Source: Cecembia lonarensis LW9
GTDB lineage: Bacteria > Bacteroidota > Bacteroidia > Cytophagales > Cyclobacteriaceae
DNA: 60,553 bases
Direction: 5' to 3'
Assembly: GCF_000298295.1 (NCBI RefSeq)
Contig: NZ_AMGM01000019.1
Location: 1-60,553 of the forward strand
A program made the translations under genes and the position numbers. The notes under the pieces are model-generated. The model searched no databases. It was not told the origin of the DNA and worked only from the letters and a program-made list of their open reading frames with translations. Positions 17,375-26,696 of this stretch are shown in pieces (the first letter of the stretch is position 1; the number at the start of each line of letters is the position of its first letter).

Positions 17375-18960
17375 TTAGAATGGGGCAGGCTCATTACTTC
17401 CAGGTCCACCTGGGAAAGGATCATCAAGGTCACCACCATTGGCTTTACTTTGCATGCGTATCATATTCCCCGACTCAAAATCCTGCGAGCCTGTTCCACT
17501 GGGGAATTTACTCCCGTACAACACATCCTGAGGTTTATAAGGCACATTCAATTCCAAATCAGTGAATTTGGTATATTTACCTATAAATCTCAATTTCACA
17601 TTTTCAAGAGAACCATTTCTGTGCTTGGCGATAATTACTTCGCCTACACCCATGGTAGAATTGCCGTCCTCATCCTCAGTAATTCCATAATACTCCGGTC
17701 TGTAAAGGAACATTACCATATCAGCATCCTGTTCAATGGCGCCTGATTCCCTTAAGTCAGACAATTGAGGTCTCTTATCTCCTCCTCTTGTTTCCACAGC
17801 CCTTGACAACTGGGATAATGCAATCACAGGTATACTGAGTTCTTTTGCTATTTTCTTCAGGGCCCTGGAAATACTGGCAATCTCCTGTTCCCTGTTCCCT
17901 CCTCCTCCTGATTTGGAGTCTCCAGACATCAATTGGAGGTAATCAATCACAATCATCTGTATATCATGCTGCGCTTTTAACTTACGGCACTTGGCACGAA
18001 GTTCCAGAATGGAAAGTGCGGGTGTATCATCTACAAATAAAGGAGCTTTGGAAAGCTTGGCAGTTTTATGTACCAATTGTTCCCACTCATAATCTGCCAG
18101 GTTTCCTTTTTTATTTTTTCAGAATCCAATTCTGCCTCTGAGGATATCAGACGGTTGACCAGCTGTACAGAGGACATTTCCAGAGAAAAAATGGCCACAG
18201 GCCTATTGTGATCCACCGCTGCATTTCTTAAAACAGAAAGTACGAAAGCTGTTTTACCCATCGCCGGACGGGCAGCAATGATCACAAGGTCAGATTTCTG
18301 CCAGCCTGACGTCACCCTATCCAATGCTGTAAATCCACTTGGAACACCGGTCAGTCCATCCTTTTGCCCTTTTTTGGACTCCAGCTCCAAAATGGCCTCC
18401 TTCATGATAGAGCGCATGTCAGCATAATTTTTTCGGATATTTTTTTCCGAAATTTCAAAAAGAGACTGCTCCATTTTATCCAAAAGCTCAAAAACATCTG
18501 TGGTATCCTCATAAGCATCCTTCTGGATTTCAGAGGCAATACTGATCATCTCCCTTTTCATAGCCTGCTCAGTAACAATCCTGGCATGGTATTCAATATT
18601 GGCCGCAGAAGATACTTTGGAAGTCAATTCAGTAATGAAAAATGCTCCACCTGCCAACTCAAGCTGTCCTTTTTTCCTCAATTGGTTGGTAACAGTCAAA
18701 AGGTCTATAGGCTGTGAATCAGAAAAAAGATCCAATATGGCGGAATAAATAACTTTATGGGCCTCTTTATAAAAACTTTCAGGTTTTAAGATATCCACAA
18801 CGGTCGTCAGGGCATCCTTTTCTAACATCAAAGCACCTAAAACAGCTTCTTCCAAATCTACTGCTTGGGGAGGTAGTTTCCCCATTCCTGCACCTATGTT
18901 GAGGTCCGGTTTTTTCCTTCCCAGGTTCCTACCTGTATTGCTTGGTTTGTTATCTGCCAT
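17375..18960 (-). CDS. dnaB: Replicative DNA helicase DnaB, interrupted by a one-base frameshift
   Basis: Main replicative helicase. The upstream part holds the N-terminal domain and the Walker A segment ARPAMGKTAFVLSVLRN, then reaches a stop shortly after residues SEAELDSEKIKK. The downstream part carries MIVIDYLQLMSG (Walker B), ALSQLSRAVETRGGDKRPQLSDLRESGAIEQDADMV and the Gly-rich tail. The two join perfectly (KIKK-GNLADYEWEQLVHKTAKL) if one extra A is read in the A6 run at 18107-18112. The downstream part has no ATG of its own. Start taken as ATG 18960 (an upstream TTG at 18987 adds nine residues). Full length would be about 528 residues. Since the gene is essential, either a base is missing in this sequence or frameshifting occurs at A-AAA-AAG. 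Confidence 0.9.
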
Positions 18961-19218
18961 ATAAACAAATGTAAGGGCTTTGATCAAATGTTTTTGAACA
19001 ATTTATACACGCGATATCCACATTAGCCGCTAGGACCTCAATTTCAAACATTTAATAAAAAACGAAGGTCAAAAAATAGTATTGCCTCATTTTTTTAAAA
19101 AGAAAAATGTTTTTCCATCGACCTAAAAGCTAAGATTCCCTTAATTTGGTTGGTCAAATAAAAAACCTTACACCTTGAGCAGATTTGTCAGGTTGCTTTG
19201 GTGAATTCTTGATTTCTT

Positions 19219-20592
19219 ATGTCTAAACAATACCATTTTATCGCCATTGGAGGAGCAGTAATGCATAACCTCGCATTGGCACTTTTATCCAAAGGATATG
19301 AAGTTACTGGATCAGATGATGAAATATATGAACCATCACGGTCTAGGTTGAAGGAGGCCGGAATTCTCCCTGAACAAAAAGGTTGGTTTCCCGAAAAAAT
19401 ACATCAAGGACTTGAAGGAATTATTCTGGGCATGCATGCGAAGGTTGATAACCCGGAACTGATTCGGGCTAAAGAACTAAAAATCCCTATTTATTCTTTT
19501 CCGGAATTCATCTATGAGCAAAGCAAAAATAAAAAGAGGGTAGTAATCTCAGGAAGTCACGGCAAAACTACCATCACCTCAATGATACTTCATGTGCTAA
19601 AAACCTCAGGTATGGATTTTGATTATCTGGTTGGCGCACAAATTGAAGGTTTTGACTTGATGGTGGGGCTTTCAGATGCAAAACTTATTCTTATTGAAGG
19701 AGATGAATACCTGACTTCTCCGCTTGATAGAAGGCCAAAATTCTTCCATTACCACCATGATATATTATTAATGAGCGGTATTGCATGGGACCATTTCAAT
19801 GTTTTCCCCAGTTTTAAAAATTATGCAGATCAATTTTCCCAACTGGCACAGATGACTCCTGAAAATGGCACTTTCATATTCTTTGAAGGTGATCCCTATG
19901 TCAAAACAATAGCTGAGTCATTACCCGTCAATAAAACCGAAAAAATACCATATGCAGAACACCCTGCCATCATAAAGGAGGGGCAGACCTTTCTTTTAAC
20001 AGAGGAAGGGGAGCTGCCTATTAATGTTTTTGGGAAACACAACCTTCAGAACCTTCAGGGTGCTTTGGAGATTTGTAAAAGCCTTGGCATAAAGACAAAA
20101 CAATTTTATCAGGGCATACAAAGCTTCAAAGGAGCTGCCAAAAGACAACAAGTACTTGCTAAGGCCTCCGACAGTATTCTATTCAGGGATTTTGCCCATG
20201 CGCCTTCCAAATTAAAGGCAACTGTAGAAGCTGTTAAAATGCAATATCCCAAACGAAGGCTTATCGCCGTGCAGGAACTCCATACCTACAGTTCTTTAAA
20301 CAAAGACTTTATCCATAATTACGCCAACTCTTTTGATGCTGCTGATACAGCGATTATCTATTTAAATCCAAAAGCCGTATCTTTGAAAAAACTGGAGCTG
20401 ATGGATGAAGCCACACTGAGAGCAGCTTTCAAAAGGAAAGACCTCCAACTGTTTACAGTTATCGAAAAATTAAAAAAATATCTTGAAGAACAGGATTATC
20501 ATCACTGCAACCTGCTCCTGATGAGTTCGGGCAATTATGATGATATGGATTTGACAACATTACAATCAATTATCAATAAAAAACATCTCTGA
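19219..20592 (+). CDS. mpl: UDP-N-acetylmuramate:L-alanyl-gamma-D-glutamyl-meso-diaminopimelate ligase-type Mur ligase
   Basis: 457 residues. Three Mur-ligase domains are recognisable: an N-terminal UDP-binding part beginning YHFIAIGGAVMHNLALALLSKGYEVTGSDD, the central ATPase with GSHGKTTITSMI, and the C-terminal domain starting near FRDFAHAPSKLKATVEAV. The Mpl-specific GDEYLTSPLDRRPKFFHY matches recycling ligases rather than MurC. It reattaches the recovered tripeptide to UDP-MurNAc in peptidoglycan recycling. Its stop codon overlaps the next gene's ATG by one base (TGATG), suggesting coupled translation. Confidence 0.9.
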   Translation: MSKQYHFIAIGGAVMHNLALALLSKGYEVTGSDDEIYEPSRSRLKEAGILPEQKGWFPEKIHQGLEGIILGMHAKVDNPELIRAKELKIPIYSFPEFIYEQSKNKKRVVISGSHGKTTITSMILHVLKTSGMDFDYLVGAQIEGFDLMVGLSDAKLILIEGDEYLTSPLDRRPKFFHYHHDILLMSGIAWDHFNVFPSFKNYADQFSQLAQMTPENGTFIFFEGDPYVKTIAESLPVNKTEKIPYAEHPAIIKEGQTFLLTEEGELPINVFGKHNLQNLQGALEICKSLGIKTKQFYQGIQSFKGAAKRQQVLAKASDSILFRDFAHAPSKLKATVEAVKMQYPKRRLIAVQELHTYSSLNKDFIHNYANSFDAADTAIIYLNPKAVSLKKLELMDEATLRAAFKRKDLQLFTVIEKLKKYLEEQDYHHCNLLLMSSGNYDDMDLTTLQSIINKKHL

Positions 20593-21398
20593 TGAATTTA
20601 AATCTTAAAACTCCCATAGCTTTTTTTGATCTGGAATCAACCGGAACCAATATTTCAACAGATAGAATTGTTGAAGTTTCAATTTTAAAAGTTCATCCTA
20701 ACGGGAAAGAGGAAATAAAAACAGCTTTAATAAACCCAACCATTCCGATCCCAAGGGAAGTTTCACTCATTCATGGGATTTATGATGAAGATGTGAAGGA
20801 CTCCCCCACCTTCAAAGCACTTTCCAAAGATTTACATCAATTTTTGGCTGGTGCAGATCTTGCAGGATTTAATGTGTTAAAATTTGACATTCCCTTATTG
20901 GTGGAAGAATTCCTTAGATCAGGTATAGACTTTGACATAGAAAAAAGGAATATCCTGGATGCACAGAAGATTTTCCACATGATGGAGAAAAGAAACCTAG
21001 CTGCAGCCTACAAGTTTTATTGCGGAAAAACCCTGGAAAATGCACATAGTGCAGAAGCTGATACAATAGCTACTTATGAAGTATTCAAAGCACAGGTGGA
21101 GCGTTATAATGGTGAAGAAGCTGAAGATTTGCTTGGTAATAAACTGGGGGTATTTGAAAATGACATGAAGAAAATCCACAGTATCTTAAACGAAAAAATG
21201 GTTGATCTTGCGGGTAGGTTTATATTTAATCAGAGCGGGGAAGAATGCTTTAACTTTGGCAAACATAAGGGAAAAACCATTGAACAGGTACTTAAAGAAG
21301 AACCTTCTTACTACGATTGGATGATGAAGGGGGATTTTCCTTTGGATACCAAAAGAAAATTTACTCAGGTAAAACTCAGAGCCTTTAATCAACACTAA
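20592..21398 (+). CDS. DnaQ-like 3'-5' exonuclease with ExoX-type C-terminal domain
   Basis: 268 residues. DEDDh exonuclease motifs: ExoI FFDLESTGTN (D and E), ExoII region LAGFNVLKFDIPLLVEEF, ExoIII AHSAEADTIATYEVF with the catalytic His and Asp. The C-terminal part FNFGKHKGKTIEQVLKEEPSYYDWMMKGDFP matches the small domain found in exonuclease X. Probably proofreading or DNA-repair exonuclease; whether it serves as the polymerase III epsilon subunit is not known. Overlaps mpl by one base. Confidence 0.88.
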   Translation: MNLNLKTPIAFFDLESTGTNISTDRIVEVSILKVHPNGKEEIKTALINPTIPIPREVSLIHGIYDEDVKDSPTFKALSKDLHQFLAGADLAGFNVLKFDIPLLVEEFLRSGIDFDIEKRNILDAQKIFHMMEKRNLAAAYKFYCGKTLENAHSAEADTIATYEVFKAQVERYNGEEAEDLLGNKLGVFENDMKKIHSILNEKMVDLAGRFIFNQSGEECFNFGKHKGKTIEQVLKEEPSYYDWMMKGDFPLDTKRKFTQVKLRAFNQH

Positions 21399-21406
21399 AT
21401 AAAAAT

Positions 21407-21596
21407 GAGGATGTCTCATAAATAAATGCCTCACAACATTGCCCAAATTTTATATGGTGTTTATTTAGTAAAACTTTGTGTCTTAGAGCATTCGTGGCAT
21501 TTTTAGCCAAAAAGCCACTAAATCACAAAGGGATTGTTTCTTAAACAGAATTTTGTTTGGGTAACAAATGTGAAGATCTATTTATAAGACAGCCTC
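21407..21596. repeat. 190-bp MITE-like palindromic element
   Basis: Ends are inverted repeats of 21 bases with 18 matches (left GAGGATGTCTCATAAATAA, right reverse-complement GAGGCTGTCTTATAAATAG). A nested inverted pair, CTTTGTG...GTGGC and GCCAC...CACAAAG, fills the centre, and CCCAAA segments pair further out, so the whole element folds on itself. It has no ORF and occupies nearly the whole gap between the exonuclease and M48 genes. The ends resemble the hairpins at 30652-30692 and 57035-57144. Confidence 0.55.
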
Positions 21597-21639
21597 TTTT
21601 TGTTTCATTCAAATACCGAAATCCATTAAGGCCAAGTTT

Positions 21640-22443
21640 CTATTTGTATTCACTATTTTCGTAATAATCCATGGCTTTCGGCATTTGTTTTTCAAGTTGT
21701 TCTTTTCTTTTTCCCGGACCGGGGTGTGTTGACAAAAACTCTGGTGGAGCCCCATTTTTCCCTTCGCTCATCCTGTCCCAGAAACCTGGTGCTACCCTAG
21801 GGTCATAGCCTGCCATTGCCATAAAATTGAGACCAAGTTGATCGGCTTCCAATTCATGCCTTCTGGAGAATTTCAACATGCCCAATTGTCCACCCACGCC
21901 AAATGCCTGTAAGAAAATATTTTGGGTCAAGGTGGGATTTTGTCCCATTGCGGCCTGAGCTCCTCCTAAAAGACCGTTAAGCAAAAGACCATTAGACATC
22001 CTTTCCCTACCATGATTGGCAATAGCATGCGCTACTTCATGCCCCATGACAACTGCCACCCCAGCCTCATCTTGACAAATAGGCATGATGCCTGTGTAAA
22101 AAGCCACTTTTCCTCCTGGCATACACCAGGCATTTACGATATCATCTTCAATCAAATTGAATTCCCAAGCAAATCCTTCCAGTTGTTTTTCGTAGCCCTG
22201 CTCCCTCATATACTTTTCCACAGATTCTGCAATCCTTCTCCCCACTTTTACAATCATTTGCCCCTGGGGGGTATTGGTAACTATTTTATTCTCTTTCAAA
22301 ACTTGGGCATACTGCTCATAAGCCAATGGTAACAGCTCTTCATTACTCACCAAAGCCAATTGACTTCTACCACTCATGGGTACTTTCGCACAGGAATAAA
22401 TGAATAACCCCAATGCCATTAAAAAGATAATTTTCTTCCACAT
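21640..22443 (-). CDS. M48 family metallopeptidase, lipoprotein
   Basis: 267 residues from ATG 22443. Lipobox signal MWKKIIFLMALGLFIYSCAK. Zinc protease motif GHEVAHAIANHGRERMS with third ligand in HELEADQLGLNFMAMAGYDP; ends FLSTHPGPGKRKEQLEKQMP, the usual BepA/LoiP-type C-terminal block. Expected to act in envelope protein quality control, as known for the E. coli homologues; membrane location here is inferred. Upstream in-frame codons (to 22491) would add a non-signal extension, so 22443 is preferred. Confidence 0.92.
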   Translation of the reverse strand: MWKKIIFLMALGLFIYSCAKVPMSGRSQLALVSNEELLPLAYEQYAQVLKENKIVTNTPQGQMIVKVGRRIAESVEKYMREQGYEKQLEGFAWEFNLIEDDIVNAWCMPGGKVAFYTGIMPICQDEAGVAVVMGHEVAHAIANHGRERMSNGLLLNGLLGGAQAAMGQNPTLTQNIFLQAFGVGGQLGMLKFSRRHELEADQLGLNFMAMAGYDPRVAPGFWDRMSEGKNGAPPEFLSTHPGPGKRKEQLEKQMPKAMDYYENSEYK

Positions 22444-22540
22444 ACTGTTTAAGTTTACTACGAAATTAGCCCAAAAAGAGTGCCATTTCAAAGTATATAT
22501 TTACTTTTTTCTTATTTTCATCACATAAAACCAATTGCTA

Positions 22541-23020
22541 ATGAATACTGCTGCAAAAAAATACCTAAGTAGAATGAATAATCCACTGATATTCTGGTGG
22601 GCAATGCTTTTTAAACTTCCTTCAGCCGTTTTTTGGAGGTTAAAAGTTACTAAACTCGACATGGATCAATGCGAAGTGACTATTCCCTATTTTTGGAGGT
22701 CACAAAACCCATTCAATTCAATTTATTTTGCAGCATTGGCCGGGGCTGCTGAACTGAGCACAGGTGCACTCTGTCAATTGTCTTTGGCAGGTAAAGGAAA
22801 GTTTAGCATGTTGGTGGTCGATTTCAGAGCAGAATACCATAAAAAAGCAAACCAAAAGATAACATTCAGGTGTGACCAAGGGAAGGTATTAAATGAGTTG
22901 ATTGATGGACTCAAACCCAATGAAACAGGGAAACTGACCATGATTTCAACGGGAACTAACCCATCAGGAGAAGTTGTAGCCAAATTTTTTGTCACTTGGT
23001 CATTTAAACGAAAATCATAA
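22541..23020 (+). CDS. DUF4442 (hotdog-fold thioesterase-like) protein
   Basis: 159 residues from ATG 22541 (an in-frame TTG at 22535 is less likely). Hotdog features: a long N-terminal amphipathic helix, NPFNSIYFAALAGAAELSTGAL (hotdog central helix), then strands FSMLVVDFRAEYHKKANQKITFRCDQG and EVVAKFFVTWSFK. DUF4442 proteins are placed in the thioesterase superfamily; acyl-CoA substrate unknown. Stands alone, divergent from the M48 gene. Confidence 0.8.
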   Translation: MNTAAKKYLSRMNNPLIFWWAMLFKLPSAVFWRLKVTKLDMDQCEVTIPYFWRSQNPFNSIYFAALAGAAELSTGALCQLSLAGKGKFSMLVVDFRAEYHKKANQKITFRCDQGKVLNELIDGLKPNETGKLTMISTGTNPSGEVVAKFFVTWSFKRKS

Positions 23021-23395
23021 ACAAATTTTTATAAAAGCATAAATTCTATTAATAGAAATGAGGTAACCTTTCTTTGAAATAAAGGGTATAAACTTTTTGT
23101 ATATAGACAGATAATCATGCCGTTATTCATAATTAAGACCTGGTTCCTGAAAAAATTGTGTTCTCTCCATATTCACACTTCGCTCTTCAGTGATACCAGG
23201 CACCATTTACCTGAAAAACTTCATTCAGGTTTAATTTTGGCTTATGCCAAATGTTAAGTTGAGTTCAATCTGTTCGTGTTAATTTTTTTAAGTTGCTTAA
23301 CACCTTATTTTGCTGGTTGCCTTTTGTATAGGTTGAAGGCCATCTGGACTCCGGATGGCTTTACTTTTATCCATGGGGATACCATGGTCAAATCA
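23021..23395. other. Non-coding gap with several small hairpins
   Basis: No supported ORF. Hairpins: ACCTGAA/TTCAGGT (23209-23230) followed by a T-rich stretch, TTTGGC/GCCAAA near 23236-23251, and GCCATC/GATGGC (23339-23359). One may end the DUF4442 transcript; none is a strong terminator. Confidence 0.4.
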
Positions 23396-24181
23396 TCAAT
23401 CCTTTCTTCTATTAGAAGTTTTTGTTTCCGGATAGATTTCATTTTCCTCTCGATACCTTGTCCTTTGATTTAAAAAATTGATCAATAGATTTTCAACCCG
23501 CTGCCAATCCATATCCAAAAACTGGTGAGTAAGGTTTTGGATGTTAAACTCGATGATTAGGTCGTCCAAGTCTTTATCGGTTAGGTTATAAATTACTTTC
23601 AATTCCTGCATCACAGAGTCTGACTGAATAAGTTCAAGGTAATCCTTTTGACGAGCCATAAAGGCCAGTTTTCTTGCATATTCGCGCTTCTGCCTTTCCG
23701 ACCTCATGAAATAGGAAATGGGACCATCCAATGTAATTCCCGGAACCATCCCACCTTGCTCTGAAGTTCCAAGGTACATTTTACCCGGTCCAGTAGGCCG
23801 ATCACCTAAAGAACGCATATTTGAAAGATTACCGGCATTAAATGGAATCACCAATTGGTCAGCATACAGGTCAAACCTAGGTAAGGTCCTCGCGTCCAGG
23901 TAAACTTCTGTCAGGATATGCCTGTCTTTTCCAACCACTATTCTCTTTTGCAGGTAATAATTTCTTGAAAACAATAGACTATCACCTTCATTGGCCAATA
24001 CCCTGAAATAGCCCCTTTCATTGGTAAGGCTACTGTCCATATTTTGAAGGTTTACCACCCATACCTTATCTAAAAAATTCCGGTCAAGGCCATCTATTAC
24101 ATTGCCTGTAACCACTTGGGCTATAGCGATTCTGCCATAACACAGGAGAAAAACAATAATTAGACCTTTTACATGCTTCAC
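23396..24181 (-). CDS. Exported protein with CarboxypepD_reg-like N-terminal domain
   Basis: 261 residues with a signal peptide ending AIAQ. Residues about 22-100 form a carboxypeptidase regulatory-like beta-sandwich: VVTGNVIDGLDRNFLDKVWVVNLQNMDSSLTNERGYFRVLANEGDSLLFSRNYYLQKRIVV. This domain is typical of Bacteroidetes surface proteins. The C-terminal half is helical and charged (SYFMRSERQKREYARKLAF and later) and not assignable. Periplasmic or outer-membrane associated; function unknown. Alone between hairpin-rich DNA and gluQ. Confidence 0.75.
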   Translation of the reverse strand: MKHVKGLIIVFLLCYGRIAIAQVVTGNVIDGLDRNFLDKVWVVNLQNMDSSLTNERGYFRVLANEGDSLLFSRNYYLQKRIVVGKDRHILTEVYLDARTLPRFDLYADQLVIPFNAGNLSNMRSLGDRPTGPGKMYLGTSEQGGMVPGITLDGPISYFMRSERQKREYARKLAFMARQKDYLELIQSDSVMQELKVIYNLTDKDLDDLIIEFNIQNLTHQFLDMDWQRVENLLINFLNQRTRYREENEIYPETKTSNRRKD

Positions 24182-24298
24182 TTCCCGAAATTACATACTG
24201 GGTTCAATCAGAAAAAATTATAGGCGTTAAAAATTATTAAGTTGAACTGCTCTTTTTATTTCAATTTAATCAATTTGAGTATTTTGCATAACGTAAAA

Positions 24299-25225
24299 AT
24301 GAAGGTTTTGCAGGAGCAGCTTAAATTCAAATTGACCAGATATGCACCTACCCCCAGTGGCTTCTTGCACCTGGGCAATATATTTTCTTTTATTTTTACC
24401 TATCATATAGCAAAAAGATTTGATGCAAAGATCCAACTTCGAATTGATGACCTGGATAGTGAAAGGGTTAAAAATAAATACCTGCAGGACATTTTTGATA
24501 CCTTAGATTTTCTCGGACTCCCTTATCATTTGGGACCAAAAAACATAAAAGAGTTCAAGGAGGAATATTCTCAACAAAATAGGCGTTCATTATACGATAA
24601 AGCAGTAGAAACTTTAAAAGACTCAGGCCAATTATTTGCCTGCGATTGTAGCAGAAAAAAAATCCGGAACTTACATCCCAAAGGGTACTATACTGGATAT
24701 TGCCATCAAAGAAACCTTGAATTTGAATCACCTGATGTGGCATGGAGAATGCGGCTTGATGGATCAAGTAAAATCATTTTAAATGATCTTTTGAAGGGAA
24801 GGGTGGAAAGTAAAGTCCCTCAAGAAATTGCATTTTGCATCATCAGAAGGAAAGACGGTTTACCTGCTTACCAACTTGCCTCATTAGTAGATGATCTTCA
24901 TTATGGCACAGATCTCATTGTAAGGGGTAGGGACCTCTGGGCTTCAAGCTTGGTTCAGGTTTCAATAGCCTCACAACTTCCTTCCAATAATTTTTCAAAA
25001 TCACTTTTTTTACATCATCCCTTGTTCAAAGGCCCCGACAATAAAAAACTTTCCAAATCATTTGGCGCTACTTCCATACGCAATCTCAGAAAATCCGGAA
25101 ATAAAAAAGAAGCAATTTTTAGATTAATCGGAGCATACCTAAAGCTCGAGAAACCTCTGAATTGTCTGGAAGACTTCGAATTCTTATCTCAATTAACTAA
25201 TCAAAGTCCCCAGCGTAAAAAATAA
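24299..25225 (+). CDS. gluQ: Glutamyl-Q tRNA(Asp) synthetase-like protein
   Basis: 308 residues from ATG 24299 (the longer frame begins at a TTG). It is a shortened glutamyl-tRNA synthetase with only the catalytic part: RYAPTPSGFLHLGN (HIGH motif), zinc-type cysteines ACDCSRKKI and GYYTGYCH, and KKLSKSFG (KMSKS motif). No anticodon-binding domain, so it should charge queuosine of tRNA-Asp with glutamate rather than tRNA-Glu. Two tRNA-Asp genes with GTC anticodon lie in the same window. A terminator follows directly. Confidence 0.85.
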   Translation: MKVLQEQLKFKLTRYAPTPSGFLHLGNIFSFIFTYHIAKRFDAKIQLRIDDLDSERVKNKYLQDIFDTLDFLGLPYHLGPKNIKEFKEEYSQQNRRSLYDKAVETLKDSGQLFACDCSRKKIRNLHPKGYYTGYCHQRNLEFESPDVAWRMRLDGSSKIILNDLLKGRVESKVPQEIAFCIIRRKDGLPAYQLASLVDDLHYGTDLIVRGRDLWASSLVQVSIASQLPSNNFSKSLFLHHPLFKGPDNKKLSKSFGATSIRNLRKSGNKKEAIFRLIGAYLKLEKPLNCLEDFEFLSQLTNQSPQRKK

Positions 25226-25232
25226 ACCAAAC

Positions 25233-25272
25233 AAAAGGGCCTACCCTCCATAATACTTGGTAAGCCCTTTTT
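25233..25272 (+). terminator. gluQ terminator
   Basis: AAAAGGGC plus TACC (25233-25245) pairs with GGTA plus GCCCTTTT (25259-25271), one internal mismatch, with T at the end. Confidence 0.75.
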
Positions 25273-25310
25273 ATTGATAAAAGAATTTCAGGATGAAAAT
25301 AAATAGGCAA

Positions 25311-26693
25311 TTATTCATCAAAACCTAAACCTGCAGCATTAAGCATTTTGGCATAGGCTGTCTTCCTTCTTGCAGCAAGATTGTTGAGCGTTACCTGAGC
25401 ATTGAATAAGCTTACCTCCCGTGCATTTACCAAGAAAAGGGAACTTTCCCCCATCTCAAAGCGCATTACTTCACCTTCAAGTAACCTTTCTAGTCCACTG
25501 ACATTATTGGTAAAGACCACCAACTGTTCATCCACAGTTTCAAAGTTAAATATCTCACCTTCCAATTTTGTTTTCAATTGGAACAGTTTCAGTTCCCTTT
25601 CATAATTTTTGAAGTCTAACTTCGCCTTTGTAAAACCCAAACTTCCTCTTTCCTTCCTCAGAAATAAGGGCATGGCAAAAGTCAGCCCCATTTTATAATC
25701 ATTCTCCAGGAAGGGCGAGGTTTGTATGGGATTGATCGTTTCGGTCAGGAAATTATAATTCACCCTGACCACAGGTTTCAGCAAATCTGCTTTAAACCTC
25801 CTCTCTACCTCTGTTGTAGCAATATCAAAATCCTTTAGTTGCAATTCAGGGTGTGAAAGCACATACTGCCTTAAAGACTCCTTACTATAATCATAAAGCA
25901 TCGGATCCAATACGTTTTCTGGAAAAATAGTCTCCACCAGATCTATTGGTTCTTCATTTTCATCCCAAAGAAAAGTATTGATCAACTGTGTAGTCCTAAA
26001 GAAGTTGATTTGCGCTGTCTGCAGGCTGAACTTTCTATCCATAACCTGGGTATAGGCCTCGACCGTATCAATAGCTGGGAAATCACCTTGAATAAAGCTT
26101 TCCTTTACCATTTCGAAACGTTCTTCCGCCAACCTTAATCCTTCCTCGAAAACATTAAGGTTATTGTAATCTGCTGCCCATTTCCAGTAGGCGTCAGTGG
26201 CATCCAAATACAGGTCATTCAGTATTTGCTGTCGTTCCGCTTTGGTTGCTTCTTGGAAGATTTGAGCCTGTCTTAATGCCGCCCTTCGATTATCTATGAA
26301 TAAGCCTTGTCCAAGGTTTACAGAAGCTCCTAAGGCAAACAGTCCATCAGAAGGGACAGTTTGCTCGGGATTAAGGAAAGCACCGGAGTTTTGTTCAAGT
26401 ATCCCTTTTAACTCCACACCGCCCCAAGTGGGGATCCCAACACCCCCTACCCTAGTATCGTAGTATTCTGTATTTTTAAACCTTTTAGTACTGTAATCTG
26501 CAAAGATTTTAGGATCAAAACCACCCCTTGCGGCACGAAGCTCCTGCTCGCCAAACCGGAGATTTATATCAGCCAATTTAGCAACAGGATGATATGACCT
26601 AACCCAGTCCATATACATTTCAAAGGAAAGCTCCTCCTGTGCATGCAATGCATGAGTACCTAGCAATAAAATGATTATCAATAGTTTACGCAT
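25311..26693 (-). CDS. TolC family outer membrane efflux protein
   Basis: 460 residues with signal peptide (MRKLLIIILLLGTHALHAQ). Long alpha-helical OEP segments: SYHPVAKLADINLRFGEQELRAARGGFDPKIFADYSTKRF near the start and RRKTAYAKMLNAAGLG at the end. Forms the trimeric outer-membrane duct. Last gene of a tetR-ABC-HlyD-TolC operon; only three bases separate it from the HlyD gene, so the three products almost certainly form one tripartite machine. Confidence 0.9.
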   Translation of the reverse strand: MRKLLIIILLLGTHALHAQEELSFEMYMDWVRSYHPVAKLADINLRFGEQELRAARGGFDPKIFADYSTKRFKNTEYYDTRVGGVGIPTWGGVELKGILEQNSGAFLNPEQTVPSDGLFALGASVNLGQGLFIDNRRAALRQAQIFQEATKAERQQILNDLYLDATDAYWKWAADYNNLNVFEEGLRLAEERFEMVKESFIQGDFPAIDTVEAYTQVMDRKFSLQTAQINFFRTTQLINTFLWDENEEPIDLVETIFPENVLDPMLYDYSKESLRQYVLSHPELQLKDFDIATTEVERRFKADLLKPVVRVNYNFLTETINPIQTSPFLENDYKMGLTFAMPLFLRKERGSLGFTKAKLDFKNYERELKLFQLKTKLEGEIFNFETVDEQLVVFTNNVSGLERLLEGEVMRFEMGESSLFLVNAREVSLFNAQVTLNNLAARRKTAYAKMLNAAGLGFDE

Positions 26694-26696
26694 GGA

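Noticed and set aside
17375..18076. Downstream part of dnaB as an independent gene with a TTG start
   Set aside because: It has no ATG, lacks the N-terminal domain and Walker A, and fits exactly onto the upstream frame with a one-base shift.
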